DNA of 64,000 nucleotides. It comes from Kutzneria chonburiensis (GTDB taxonomy: Bacteria > Actinomycetota > Actinomycetes > Mycobacteriales > Pseudonocardiaceae). Below the pieces are notes generated by a model. That model was given only the letters and a program-made list of their open reading frames with translations. It had not been told where the DNA came from and made no database searches. Both the position numbers and the translations under genes were made by a program. Shown piece after piece: positions 51,307 through 60,490 of the stretch. The stretch is taken from the NCBI RefSeq assembly GCF_028622115.1, contig NZ_CP097263.1:8184001-8248000 (forward strand), given 5' to 3'. Position 1 is the stretch's first letter. The number at the start of each line of letters is the position of its first letter.

Positions 51307-54135
51307 TTAATCCAGCAGGCCCCGCTCATAGGCGACGGACACGGCCTCGGTCCGGCTGGCCGCGCCGAGCTTGGCCATCACCCGTGACAGGTGCACGCTG
51401 GCCGTCTTCTCGCTGATGTAGAGGCGTTCCCCGACCTGGCGGTTGGTCAGTCCCGAGGCGACCAACTCCAGCACCGATCGTTCTCGCGGGGTGAAGAGGT
51501 CTTCGGTGTCCGGTTCTTCGCCGTCGATGCCGATACGGGCCCTTCTGGCCAGGGCTTCGATGGCCTTGCGCAGCGGCAACGCTCCCATGTGGACAGCCTC
51601 GGCATGCGCGGCCTGAAGCTCCACAATGGCCTCATCGCGGCGACCGTCATTGATCAGCGCCTCGCCCAGCCGCCATCTCGCCGAAGCCTGCCAGTACTTG
51701 AAAGTCGCGGCCTTGGCCACCGCGACCCGCCACAGCTCGACATCGACGTCATCACGAAGCCGGTTGAGCTCGGCGTCGAGCCGGGCTTCCATACAGGCGG
51801 TCTCCGGATTGCGCATGTCCTCGCGCCACTGGTGATCCAACGAGTACTCGCCCTCGGTCAGCGCCAGCTCGTGCACGCGCTCGCCTTCGGCGATGGCATC
51901 CCGCGCCGCGTCGTCGTCGCCACGGCGCCAGGCCTGCTCAGCCAGGTCGGCCAGCGCGCCGACCGCGAGCGCACCGGCCCGCCGGGCCTTGGTGACGCTG
52001 GCCCGGGGCGCGTCGGCGATCGATGCGATGAGCCGGAGGCACTCATCGACGGCCTCGCGCAGCTCGCCTCGCCACAGCGCCGCCTCGGCCCGTGCGAAGC
52101 GGACGCGCCCGACGATGTTGGCATCGTCGGAGTAGGTCATGATTCGCGCCGTCGCCTCGTCCACCTCGTCGAACCGGCCGGCGATGGCCAGCTCGTACAG
52201 GGCGGCGGCCTCCAGCCGCATCGACGCCCAGCGTGGCGCGGTGGAGTGGTCCTCAAGCGCTTCGGCCGCGGCGCGATGGCCGGTGTTGAACGCGATGCCC
52301 ATCCGTGACACCCGGGCCTCAACCGCCAACTCGGACCAGGCCAGGCCCACTGTGACGGCTCGGTCGATGAGCTCGGTCACCACTGCGAGGACCTCCTGGT
52401 ACAGGCCCTGCATGTACAGGTTGACCGCGAGGTTGTTGCGGGCGCGGAGCTCGACCGCGTACGCGCCGATCTCGGCCGCCGTGGTCGCGGCGGCGCGGTA
52501 CAGCCCCTGGGCCTCCTCGGCCCGATCGCGCCACTCGGCGTAGACGGCCAGCGTGATCAGCGCATCGACCGCGACATCGTCGGCCCCGACCTGGACCGCC
52601 TCATCGCGGGCCTGCTCGGCCAGTCGCTCCAGCTCGTCGATGTCCAGCCCGGCCGAGCCGTACCAGGCCCATTCCCGTGCCCTCAGCGCGATGATCCGCG
52701 CCCGGGTGACGCTCAGCGGCCGGTCACAGACCAGGTCCCAGGCCTCGGCGACCGCGGCGGCGATCTCCGCCGAAGCCGTCTCCAACGGGATCAGGGTCAG
52801 CACCAATTGATGCCGGGCTTCCGCACCGGTCTCCGGATCCTCCGCCAGGCCGATCGCCGAGCGGGCGTAGGCTACCGCCCGATCGGAATCACCGGCGGCT
52901 TGCGCCATGCGAGAAGCCAAGCGCTGCAACGAATACTCGCTGACGCCTGGCTCCGCGACCGCGCCGAACAGCTGCAACGCCTGCTCCACGTGGTGCAGGG
53001 CCTCGGCCGGGGCCCGAAGCTCCACGGCTTCCTCGGCGGCCTGCACCGATGCCTTGAAAGCCGTGGGCAGATCATGGCTCTGTAGGGCGTGATACGCCAA
53101 CGAAGCGGGCGAAGTGACGACGCGGGCGTACTGGGAATGCAGGCGAACCCGTTCGCCTGGCAGCAAATCCTCGTAGACAGCCTCGCGGAGCAACGCATGC
53201 CGGAAGGCGTAGCCGCGTTCGGCGGTGACCAACACGTTGTGCTGCACGGCCTCCCGCAACGCCTCGTCGAGGTCGGTGAGCTCGGCGACGGCCTGGAGCA
53301 CCGAATGCTCCACCTCGCCGCCGGCACCGGACGCGGCGCGGACCACCAGGCGGGCGTTGGAACCCAGTCGTTCCACCCGGGCCAGCAACAGGTCCGACAA
53401 ACCGGTGGGCACGGCGGTGTCGTACGCGGCGATGAGCTCCTCGCAGAAGAAGGCATTGCCCTGCGACCGGGCAGCGATGCCCCGGAGAGTCTCATCGGCC
53501 AGCCCGCCGTCCGACAGGGCCGACACGAAAGCCATCGCGTCGGCCCGGTCGAACGGCAGCAGATCGATACGTTCCACAGTGGACAAACGGCCCAGCTCGG
53601 TCAGCAGGGGCCGCAGCGGATGCCGGCGGTACAGGTCGTCCACGCGGTAGGTGGCCACCACCAGCAGCCGCTGACGATTGAGCCGGGAAACCAGGAACAG
53701 CAACAGGTCCCGGGTCGCGGCATCGGCCCAGTGCAGGTCCTCCAGGGCCAGCAGCACGCACGAATCGGCCGACAGGTCGGCCAACTCGGTGTGCACGGCC
53801 TCGAACAGCCGCAGTTGCTCCATGGCGTCGTCCAGCCGGGAGGCGCCGGACTCGGGCAACCGGCCCAGCGCCTCCACGAACGGCAGGTACGGCAGGCCGG
53901 CGCGCTCGACGTCGAGGCACCGACCGGTCAACACCTTCACCCCGGCGGCAACGGCCCGCGCGGTCAGCTCCGCGAGCAGCCGCGACTTGCCGACGCCGGC
54001 ATCACCGGCCAGCAGCACCGCCCCGGCTCGCCCGTCCGCCGCGGCGGACAGCGCCGACTCCAGTGCCGCCAGCTCCGCGCGACGGCCGACGAGCGGAATC
54101 CCCGATCCGATACGCGGCACATCGCATGGTTGCAC
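51307..54135 (-). CDS. Large ATP-binding LuxR regulator (LAL family)
   Basis: The 942-residue protein has a Walker A (LLAGDAGVGKSRLLAEL) near 37-53, a Walker B (SCVLLALEDLHWAD) near 137, a long alpha-helical TPR-like middle and a LuxR helix-turn-helix in the last 65 residues (FTPRERSVLELVASGLTNRQVGERLYISEKTASVHLSRVMAKLG). LAL proteins are ATP-dependent activators, many of antibiotic or sugar-use genes. The start is GTG 54135 (GTG 54120 is possible). A 47-residue gene ends four bases upstream. Confidence 0.9.
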   Translation of the reverse strand: MQPCDVPRIGSGIPLVGRRAELAALESALSAAADGRAGAVLLAGDAGVGKSRLLAELTARAVAAGVKVLTGRCLDVERAGLPYLPFVEALGRLPESGASRLDDAMEQLRLFEAVHTELADLSADSCVLLALEDLHWADAATRDLLLFLVSRLNRQRLLVVATYRVDDLYRRHPLRPLLTELGRLSTVERIDLLPFDRADAMAFVSALSDGGLADETLRGIAARSQGNAFFCEELIAAYDTAVPTGLSDLLLARVERLGSNARLVVRAASGAGGEVEHSVLQAVAELTDLDEALREAVQHNVLVTAERGYAFRHALLREAVYEDLLPGERVRLHSQYARVVTSPASLAYHALQSHDLPTAFKASVQAAEEAVELRAPAEALHHVEQALQLFGAVAEPGVSEYSLQRLASRMAQAAGDSDRAVAYARSAIGLAEDPETGAEARHQLVLTLIPLETASAEIAAAVAEAWDLVCDRPLSVTRARIIALRAREWAWYGSAGLDIDELERLAEQARDEAVQVGADDVAVDALITLAVYAEWRDRAEEAQGLYRAAATTAAEIGAYAVELRARNNLAVNLYMQGLYQEVLAVVTELIDRAVTVGLAWSELAVEARVSRMGIAFNTGHRAAAEALEDHSTAPRWASMRLEAAALYELAIAGRFDEVDEATARIMTYSDDANIVGRVRFARAEAALWRGELREAVDECLRLIASIADAPRASVTKARRAGALAVGALADLAEQAWRRGDDDAARDAIAEGERVHELALTEGEYSLDHQWREDMRNPETACMEARLDAELNRLRDDVDVELWRVAVAKAATFKYWQASARWRLGEALINDGRRDEAIVELQAAHAEAVHMGALPLRKAIEALARRARIGIDGEEPDTEDLFTPRERSVLELVASGLTNRQVGERLYISEKTASVHLSRVMAKLGAASRTEAVSVAYERGLLD

Positions 54136-54139
54136 ACCG

Positions 54140-54283
54140 TCAACGGGTCTGCGGCTGGTTGGCCCGCTTCCACCAGCGCCGACGCCGTCCGCCCCGCGCC
54201 GCCCTGACCTGCTCGGCGGCCTGCCGCTGGGCCTTCTGCTGTTCCATCACGAACTGGTAGTTGGAGTCGTTGGTCTGCCACAT
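54140..54283 (-). CDS. Small basic peptide gene in front of the LAL regulator
   Basis: ATG 54283 is preceded by GGGGAGG with six-base spacing, a stronger ribosome site than that of most genes here. The 47-residue product has an N-terminal aromatic part (MWQTNDSNYQFVMEQQKAQ) and a C-terminal Arg/Trp-rich part (GGRRRRWWKRANQ). The stop is four bases from the LAL start, so coupling of translation is likely. No family is recognised. It may be a leader peptide or a small DNA- or membrane-binding protein. Confidence 0.65.
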   Translation of the reverse strand: MWQTNDSNYQFVMEQQKAQRQAAEQVRAARGGRRRRWWKRANQPQTR

Positions 54284-54450
54284 GACGAACCTCCCCTTTC
54301 GGCCACCCTGAGGTTCGGCCTGAGGCACCCCCGCGCACATTGGGCAGTCACGTCATTCCGGCCGCCGTGGCGGTAAGACGGAACTGAGGGGTCGACGGAA
54401 GTCGGGCATACCCGGCGCGCGACCTTGACGGCTGATCACCTGCGGTGAAA

Positions 54451-54507
54451 TCCTTGTAAGGAAACCTTCTTTACGACCTCGAGCAGCAGCGCGTCGGGCT
54501 GCTGCTC
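54451..54507. promoter_or_regulatory. Palindrome and hairpin in the PadR / small-gene divergent region
   Basis: TCCTTGTAAGGA (54451-54462) is symmetric around GT. GAGCAGCAGC/GCTGCTGCTC (54481-54507) is a 10-bp stem with a 7-base loop, just upstream of the PadR -10 box TAGGCT (54524-54529). These are the only marked signals in 54284-54536. Confidence 0.45.
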
Positions 54508-54536
54508 CAGGGCGTACCCGCCCTAGGCTGCACCCC

Positions 54537-55112
54537 ATGTCGGCGACGCGGTTGTTGGTGCTGGGGGTGGTGCGCGGCTACGGGCGCGCGCACGGCTACC
54601 TGATCGGCAACGACCTGATGTCGTGGGGCGCGGAGAGCTGGGCCAACGTGAAGTGGGGCTCGATCTACCACGCGTTGAAGCAGGGCGTGAAGGCCGGTTT
54701 CCTGCGCGAGGACTGGCCGGTGCCGGGTCGTACCGACTACGAGCTCACCGAGAAGGGTGAGTTCGAGTTCAAGCGGCTGCTGGCCGACGCGCTGCGCAAG
54801 CCGGAGCCGCGGCCGGACATGCTGGCCGCGGGCCTGGCCATGCTGCCCGCGTTGACCAGGGCCGAGGCGATCTCCCTGTTGGAGGTGCGGATGGCGGCCG
54901 TCGAAGCCGTGCACGCCGAGGCCGACGACCTGTTGACGAGCTGGCAGGAGCCGCCGCACGTGCGTGAACTGTACCGGCTGCGGGTCTCTGCCGCTGCCGA
55001 CGACCTGACCTGGACCAGGGGATTGATCGAGCGGCTCGACCGCGGCATGTACGCCATGGCCGGCGACCCGGACACGGTCGGCCGGGCCGGCAGCTGGCCG
55101 CACCCGGCCTGA
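54537..55112 (+). CDS. PadR-family transcriptional regulator
   Basis: The 191-residue protein has the PadR winged helix (HGYLIGNDLMSWGAESWANVKWGSIYHALKQGVKAGFL; YELTEKGEFEFKRLL) and a C-terminal helical dimerisation domain (Vir_act_alpha_C type). TAGGCT seven bases before the ATG and no ribosome site point to a leaderless transcript. It is followed after 86 bp by an ABC exporter with PadR-like operator sequences between, so it most likely represses that exporter in response to a drug. Confidence 0.87.
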   Translation: MSATRLLVLGVVRGYGRAHGYLIGNDLMSWGAESWANVKWGSIYHALKQGVKAGFLREDWPVPGRTDYELTEKGEFEFKRLLADALRKPEPRPDMLAAGLAMLPALTRAEAISLLEVRMAAVEAVHAEADDLLTSWQEPPHVRELYRLRVSAAADDLTWTRGLIERLDRGMYAMAGDPDTVGRAGSWPHPA

Positions 55113-55115
55113 ACC

Positions 55116-55182
55116 TTATTCAAGTTTGCATACCCGGGCGGATCGGGTGCACACTGGCAGCGCGATATTCAAGTTTGAGTAT
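55116..55182. promoter_or_regulatory. Twin PadR-type operator sites before the ABC exporter
   Basis: ATATTCAAGTTTGAGTAT (55165-55182) is nearly palindromic (ATAxTCAAxxTTGAxTAT). TTATTCAAGTTTGCATAC (55116-55133) shares its first ten bases plus TTTG. The 49-bp distance is close to five turns of the helix. The second site overlaps the region just before the ATPase gene's start. Confidence 0.65.
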
Positions 55183-55198
55183 TCACCCTGGGGGGCAG

Positions 55199-56137
55199 AT
55201 GGCCGTGCTCGTCGACGGGCTGCGCAAGCGGTTCGGGGACAAGATCGCGCTGGACGGCTTTGACCTGCACGTTCCTTCCGGCACGGTGTGCGGGCTGCTC
55301 GGGCCCAACGGCGCCGGCAAGACCACGTCCGTGCGAATACTGAGCACTTTGCTGAAATGCGACGGCGGACGGGCCGAGGTCGCCGGCTTCGACGTGGCGA
55401 CGCGGTCCATGCAGGTCAGACGGCGAATCGGGCTGGTCGGCCAGCATGCCGCCGTCGACGAGGTGCTCAGCGGCCGGCAGAACCTGGAGCTGTTCGGCCG
55501 GCTCTACCACCTGAGTGCGGCGGCGGCCCGGGCGCGGGCCACCGAGCTGCTCGACCGGTTCGGGCTGGCCGACACCGGGAACAGGGCCGTCAAGCAGTAC
55601 TCCGGCGGCATGCGGCGGCGGCTCGACCTGGCCGCCGGCATGATCCTCTCGCCCGAGGTGCTGTTCCTGGACGAGCCCACCACCGGGCTGGATCCCCGTG
55701 GCCGCAACGAGGTCTGGGACGCCGTGCGGTCGCTGGTGGCCGACGGCACGACCGTGCTGCTGACCACCCAGTACCTCGACGAGGCCGACCAGTTGGCCGA
55801 CCAGATCGCCGTCATCGACGCCGGGCGGGTGATCGCCGGCGGCAGTCCGGCCGAGCTCAAATCCCGGATCGGCGGCGACCGGATCGAGGTGGTCGTGCAC
55901 GACGCCGTCGACCTGGGCACGGCCGCCGAACTCCTGCACAAGATCGCCGCCGTCGACCCGGAAATGGACGTCGACCTGCGCCGGCTCAGCGCCCCGGTGC
56001 GTGACCGCGTCGCCGCGCTGACCGAAACCGTGCGGGCCTTGGACGCCGCCGGCGTGCCGGTCGAGGACATCGCCCTGCGCCGACCCACCCTCGACGACGT
56101 GTTCCTGACCCTGACCGATGGAAAGGTGTCCGCGTGA
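55199..56137 (+). CDS. ABC exporter ATP-binding protein (DrrA type)
   Basis: The 312-residue protein has Walker [10 protein letters not shown], the signature [10 protein letters not shown], Walker [13 protein letters not shown] and the H-loop region ([13 protein letters not shown]), plus the C-terminal domain of daunorubicin-resistance ATPases. ATG 55199 is chosen because an upstream TTG (55175) lies inside the operator. The permease starts in the last bases (GTGA overlap). It likely powers export of an antibiotic or lipid. Confidence 0.92.
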   Translation: MAVLVDGLRKRFGDKIALDGFDLHVPSGTVCGLLGPNGAGKTTSVRILSTLLKCDGGRAEVAGFDVATRSMQVRRRIGLVGQHAAVDEVLSGRQNLELFGRLYHLSAAAARARATELLDRFGLADTGNRAVKQYSGGMRRRLDLAAGMILSPEVLFLDEPTTGLDPRGRNEVWDAVRSLVADGTTVLLTTQYLDEADQLADQIAVIDAGRVIAGGSPAELKSRIGGDRIEVVVHDAVDLGTAAELLHKIAAVDPEMDVDLRRLSAPVRDRVAALTETVRALDAAGVPVEDIALRRPTLDDVFLTLTDGKVSA

Positions 56138-56907
56138 GCAGCATCCGGTGGGCCGTCGCCGACGGATGGACGATGACCCGGCGCGACCTCGCGCACTGGG
56201 TCCGCCAGCCGGCGCCGGTCGTGGTCAGCCTGCTGTTCCCGATCCTGCTCGTGCTCATGTTCGGCTACCTGCTCGGCGGCGCCATCGCCGTGCCGGGCGG
56301 CGGCGACTACCGCGAGTTCCTGCTGCCGGGCATGTTCGTGATGACCATGGGCTTCGGCGTCGAGGGCACCATGCTGGCCGTGACCACGGACGCCTCCCGT
56401 GGTGTCACCGACCGGTTCCGGTCCATACCGATGGCGCCGTCGGCCGTGGTGGTCGGCCGCTGCGGTGCGGACATGCTGAATTCCGCGCTGGTGCTGGTCG
56501 TGATGGCGGCCTGCGGACTGGCCGTCGGCTGGCGGCCGCACGGCGGGCTCGGTGCGACGCTGGCCGCGTTCGGCCTGCTGCTCCTGCTCCGGTTCGCCTT
56601 CCTCTGGGTCGGTATCTTCCTCGGGCTGGCGCTGGCCAACCCGGGCGCGGTGACGCTGGTGCAGGTGCTGGTGTGGCCGGTCAGCTTCCTGTCCAACATC
56701 TTCGTCGCGCCGGACACCATGCCCGGCTGGCTGGGCGCGATCGCCACCTGGAACCCGCTGTCGGTGACCGCGGCCGCCACCCGCGAGCTGTACGGCAGCC
56801 CCGGCGCGGCCGCCGGGTGGCTGGGCGTGGCGGTGGTATGGCCGCTGCTCCTGGTGGCCGTGTTCTTCCCGCTGTCGGTACGAGCGTTCCGGAGGTTGAG
56901 CCGATAG
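56134..56907 (+). CDS. ABC-2 type permease (DrrB type)
   Basis: The 257-residue protein has six membrane segments and the DrrB-like signatures [25 protein letters not shown] and [18 protein letters not shown]. It pairs with the ATPase upstream. Its stop codon overlaps the helicase GTG by one base (TAGTG), so all three genes may be cotranscribed though unrelated in function. Confidence 0.9.
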   Translation: MSSIRWAVADGWTMTRRDLAHWVRQPAPVVVSLLFPILLVLMFGYLLGGAIAVPGGGDYREFLLPGMFVMTMGFGVEGTMLAVTTDASRGVTDRFRSIPMAPSAVVVGRCGADMLNSALVLVVMAACGLAVGWRPHGGLGATLAAFGLLLLLRFAFLWVGIFLGLALANPGAVTLVQVLVWPVSFLSNIFVAPDTMPGWLGAIATWNPLSVTAAATRELYGSPGAAAGWLGVAVVWPLLLVAVFFPLSVRAFRRLSR

Positions 56908-59594
56908 TGGACGAACTGACCCGCTGTCCCGTCGTGTTCGAGCCCGCGGATCCGCCGAGATTGGGCAGAATGGCCTTCTGGGGCGCCGAGCTCCCCACGG
57001 GGATGGGGGAGCTCGGGGCCCTGGACGTGGTCGAGGCCCAGGACGGCGAGGTGCGGATGCGCACCGTGCCGGCGCTGCGGCTGCCGGTCACGGACGCGGT
57101 GCCGCTGCTCAGCCGGGCCCGTCGCGACCGCAGGGCCCATCCGGCCACCGCGTTCTGGGGTGCGGCCACCGTGGTCGCGCTCCAGCTGGTCGCCCGCGGC
57201 CGGCTCCGGCCGACGGTCTCGCCCGGCGACTACGACGCGTGGCGGGTCGGGCCGCTGGACCCGGCCGACGAGAACCGGATCGGCGAGCTGGTCGCGGCCA
57301 TGCCGGCCGAGGCCCGCAGCGTGCCGGTGCCGGACCGGCAGCCGCTGGCTCTGCCCGACGCCCGGCTGCTGGTCGAGGGCTTCCTCGACGCCATCGCCGA
57401 CGGTCTGCCGCGCGGCGGCAGCGAGGCCGCGTTCCTGGCCGCCACGCCCCAGCGCGTGCCGCAGCTGCGGGCCTGGGCCGACGGCGTGAGCGTGTCGCTG
57501 CGGATCGAGTTCGACAACCGGTTCCGGGCCGTCGTGCAGCTGCACAGCCTGTCCGATCCCGGCGTGGTCAGCGACGCCGCCGAGGTGTGGGCCGGTGCCG
57601 GCCGGGCCAGGGCCCAGTCCCAGGCGCTGGTCGTGCTGCGCCGCGCCGCCCGGGTCTGGCCGGCGTTGAACGCCCTGCTGCACAAGGAGATCCCCGACGA
57701 GATCGGGCTCATCGACGACGAGGTGCGGCAGCTGCTGGCCGGCGCGGCCGACCGGCTGGCGGCAAAAGGTGTGCCTGTGCACTGGCCCAAGGAGCTGGCC
57801 CGTCAGCTGGTCACCCGGGTCGCTGTCGGCGGCGGCGCGGCGCCCCGGGACCTGCCCGGTTTCCTTGGCGGCGGCGAGGCCCTGCGGTTCGACTGGCAGG
57901 TCGCCCTCGGCGACGACCCGCTGACCAAGGACGAGTTGGAGCAGCTGGCCCAGGCCCACCGGCCGATCGTGCTGCTGCGGGAGCAGTGGCAGCTGGTCGA
58001 CGCCGACGTCGCCCGTCGCGTGCGGCAGCGGGAGCTCACGCCGCTGAACCCGTTGGCCGCGTTGGGACTCGCGCTGACCGGGGCGGCCGAGATCGACGGC
58101 GAGCAGATCGAGGTCGTCGCCGACGGCTGGCTGGCCGCGCTGCGCGACCGGATCGCCGACGCCGAGGGCGGGGCCGAGCTGCTGGCCCAGCCGCCGGACC
58201 TGCACGCGACGCTGCGTGACTACCAGCTGCGCGGCCTGCGCTGGCTGGCCCGCATGACCTCGCTCGGCCTGGGCTGCTGCCTGGCCGACGACATGGGCCT
58301 GGGCAAGACGATCACCGTGATCGCCCTGCACCTGCACCGTCACATCGATGGGGCAGCCGGGCCGACGCTGGTGGTGTGCCCGGCCTCGCTGCTGGGCAAC
58401 TGGGAACGGGAGATCCGGCGCTTCGCGCCGGGCGTCGCGGTCCGCCGGTTCCACGGCTCGGCCCGTGACCTGTCCGGTGTCGACGGCTTCGTGCTGACCA
58501 CGTATGGCACCATGCGCCGGGATGCGGCCGAACTCGGTGCGGTGCCATGGGATCTGGTGGTGGCCGACGAGGCCCAGCACGTCAAGAACGCCCGCTCGGC
58601 CACCGCGAAAGCCTTGCGTACCATCGGAAACGGCGTTCGGGTTGCCTTGACCGGCACGCCTGTCGAGAACACTCTGTCCGAGCTGTGGGCCATTCTGGAC
58701 TGGGCCACACCGGGTCTGCTCGGCTCGCAGGCCGGGTTCCGGCGGCGCTGGGCCAAGCCCATCGAGGCCGACAAGGACGAGGAGGCCGCGCGCCGGCTGG
58801 CCCGCCTGCTGCGGCCGTTCCTGTTGCGGCGCAGCAAGTCCGACCCCGGCATCGCGCCCGAGCTGCCGGCCAAGACCGAGACCGACCAGCTCGTGCCGCT
58901 GACCCGCGAACAGGCCGGCCTGTACGAGGCCGTGGTGCGGGAGGTGATGGCCGAGATCGCCCAGAGCGAGGGCATCGCCCGCCGTGGCCTGATCCTCAAG
59001 CTGCTGACCTCGCTCAAACAGATCTGCAACCACCCCGCCCAGTACCTGAAGCAGACCGACGCCCGGCTCACCAGTCGGTCCGGCAAGCTAGCCCTGCTCG
59101 ACGAGCTGGTCGAGACCATCGTCGCCGAGGACCACGCCGTGCTGGTGTTCACCCAGTACGTGGCCATGGCCGACCTGTTGTCCCGGCATCTGTCCGAGCG
59201 CGGCCTGCCCACCCAGTTCCTGCACGGCGGCACCCCCGTGGCCAAGCGGGAGGAGATGGTGCAGCGCTTCCAGGACGGCGAGGTGCCGATCTTCCTCATC
59301 TCTTTGAAGGCCGGCGGCACCGGCCTCAATCTCACCCGGGCCGACCATGTCGTGCACTACGACCGCTGGTGGAATCCCGCCGTCGAGGACCAGGCCACCG
59401 ACCGGGCCTACCGGATCGGTCAGACCCGGCCCGTGCAGGTGCACCGGCTGATGACCGAGGGCACCATCGAGGACCGCATCGCCGCCATGCTCGACACCAA
59501 GCGCGCCTTGGCCGACGCCGTGCTCACCGGCGGCGAGGCCGCGCTCACCGAGCTCTCCGACGGCGAGTTGGCGGATTTGGTGGCGCTGCGATGA
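56907..59594 (+). CDS. SNF2-family helicase
   Basis: The 895-residue protein has an N-terminal SNF2-associated domain (about 1-420), then the SNF2 ATPase: Walker A DDMGLGKT at 461-468, DEAQ box near 553, LTGTPVEN motif III, and the C-terminal helicase half with motif IV-VI (FTQYVAMADLL, LISLKAGGTGLNLT, QATDRAYRIGQ). It belongs to the bacterial group paired with SWIM zinc-finger proteins, as here (four-base overlap). Such enzymes move along DNA or displace proteins; a role in DNA repair or transcription is inferred, not known. Confidence 0.9.
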   Translation: MDELTRCPVVFEPADPPRLGRMAFWGAELPTGMGELGALDVVEAQDGEVRMRTVPALRLPVTDAVPLLSRARRDRRAHPATAFWGAATVVALQLVARGRLRPTVSPGDYDAWRVGPLDPADENRIGELVAAMPAEARSVPVPDRQPLALPDARLLVEGFLDAIADGLPRGGSEAAFLAATPQRVPQLRAWADGVSVSLRIEFDNRFRAVVQLHSLSDPGVVSDAAEVWAGAGRARAQSQALVVLRRAARVWPALNALLHKEIPDEIGLIDDEVRQLLAGAADRLAAKGVPVHWPKELARQLVTRVAVGGGAAPRDLPGFLGGGEALRFDWQVALGDDPLTKDELEQLAQAHRPIVLLREQWQLVDADVARRVRQRELTPLNPLAALGLALTGAAEIDGEQIEVVADGWLAALRDRIADAEGGAELLAQPPDLHATLRDYQLRGLRWLARMTSLGLGCCLADDMGLGKTITVIALHLHRHIDGAAGPTLVVCPASLLGNWEREIRRFAPGVAVRRFHGSARDLSGVDGFVLTTYGTMRRDAAELGAVPWDLVVADEAQHVKNARSATAKALRTIGNGVRVALTGTPVENTLSELWAILDWATPGLLGSQAGFRRRWAKPIEADKDEEAARRLARLLRPFLLRRSKSDPGIAPELPAKTETDQLVPLTREQAGLYEAVVREVMAEIAQSEGIARRGLILKLLTSLKQICNHPAQYLKQTDARLTSRSGKLALLDELVETIVAEDHAVLVFTQYVAMADLLSRHLSERGLPTQFLHGGTPVAKREEMVQRFQDGEVPIFLISLKAGGTGLNLTRADHVVHYDRWWNPAVEDQATDRAYRIGQTRPVQVHRLMTEGTIEDRIAAMLDTKRALADAVLTGGEAALTELSDGELADLVALR

Positions 59595-60370
59595 CCGAGG
59601 CCCGCGGGTTTCCCGCCTTTCCTGTCCGTAGCCGGCGGCGGCTGCACACCTGGTGGGGCAGCGCCTGGATGCAGGCCATGGAAGACACCGCCGTCGACAG
59701 CGGTGTGACGCGGCGTGGCCGCCGTAGTGCCGCTGACGGCCGGATCGGGCCGATCGCCATCAGCCCAGGCCGGGCCGCCGCGGTATTCGACGGTGCCTTC
59801 CGCATGACCATTGCGGTGGAGCCGTTGTCGGACAACGCCTGGGGTTCGCTGGTTGCGGAGGCGTCCGTCCAATCGGGACACCTGGCCGCCCTGCTCGACG
59901 CCTTCCTGCCGGACGCGCTGTCGGTGCTGGTGCCGGGCATCGGTGAGCTCGACACTCAATGTGGCTGCGACGACTGGGGCAGTCCCTGCCAACACGCGGC
60001 CGCGCTCTGCTACCAGACCGCCTGGCTGCTCGACGCCGAACCCGCGCTCCTGCTGACCCTGCGCGGCCGATCACTGGAGGAACTGACCACCGCCATCACC
60101 CAGCATCACGCCAACCCGCCGGCCTGCCTCGCTGATGCCGAGGACGCACCCGACACGGCGTTGGCCGCCTTCGCCCGACCGGTGCCACCGCTGCCCGAAC
60201 CACCACCGCCTGCCACCGGGGAGCTGCACCTCCTCGACATCGAGCCGCCGCCGGGCATTGACGCCGCGGCCCTGCACGGTGCGGCCGCCACCGCCGTCAC
60301 CCGGGCCCGAAACCTCCTATCCCCCACCCAACCCCCGCGAGTCCCGCTTAGCGTCACACCGAAATGCTGA
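59591..60370 (+). CDS. SWIM zinc-finger protein
   Basis: The 259-residue protein has the SWIM motif CxCxnCxH (CGCDDWGSPCQHAAA) near residue 121 and the group's N-terminal RRLHTWWGSAWMQAMED. The C-terminal half is proline- and alanine-rich. It is coupled to the SNF2 gene by ATGA and the two proteins probably act together; this pairing is common in actinobacteria. The gene's last 11 codons are inside a long hairpin (60338-60410). Confidence 0.87.
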   Translation: MTEARGFPAFPVRSRRRLHTWWGSAWMQAMEDTAVDSGVTRRGRRSAADGRIGPIAISPGRAAAVFDGAFRMTIAVEPLSDNAWGSLVAEASVQSGHLAALLDAFLPDALSVLVPGIGELDTQCGCDDWGSPCQHAAALCYQTAWLLDAEPALLLTLRGRSLEELTTAITQHHANPPACLADAEDAPDTALAAFARPVPPLPEPPPPATGELHLLDIEPPPGIDAAALHGAAATAVTRARNLLSPTQPPRVPLSVTPKC

Positions 60371-60410
60371 ATACGTTTCAGTATTTCGGTGTGACTGTGG
60401 GCGGGACTCG
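60338..60410 (+). terminator. Very long stem-loop at the end of the SWIM gene
   Basis: CGAGTCCCGC/GCGGGACTCG (10 bp) at the base, an internal loop, GTCACACCGAAAT/ATTTCGGTGTGAC (13 bp) and CTGAA/TTCAG at the top make a 73-nt hairpin. It overlaps the gene's stop codon. It is much longer than a usual terminator and AT-richer than its surroundings, so it may be a dispersed repeat element. Confidence 0.7.
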
Positions 60411-60417
60411 CCGGGGT

Positions 60418-60431
60418 ATGACAGTTGTCAT
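60418..60431. promoter_or_regulatory. Palindromic operator before the second ABC exporter
   Basis: ATGACAGTTGTCAT is symmetric around GT; TGACA-N2-TGTCA sites are known before ABC exporter genes in actinobacteria. A related CTGACAG/CTGTCAG pair lies nearer the start (60451 and 60480). Confidence 0.5.
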
Positions 60432-60490
60432 GGGTGGGACCTGACAGGTGTGCCAGGGCTGGAACGCCCGGCGGCGACAGGCTGTCAGGC

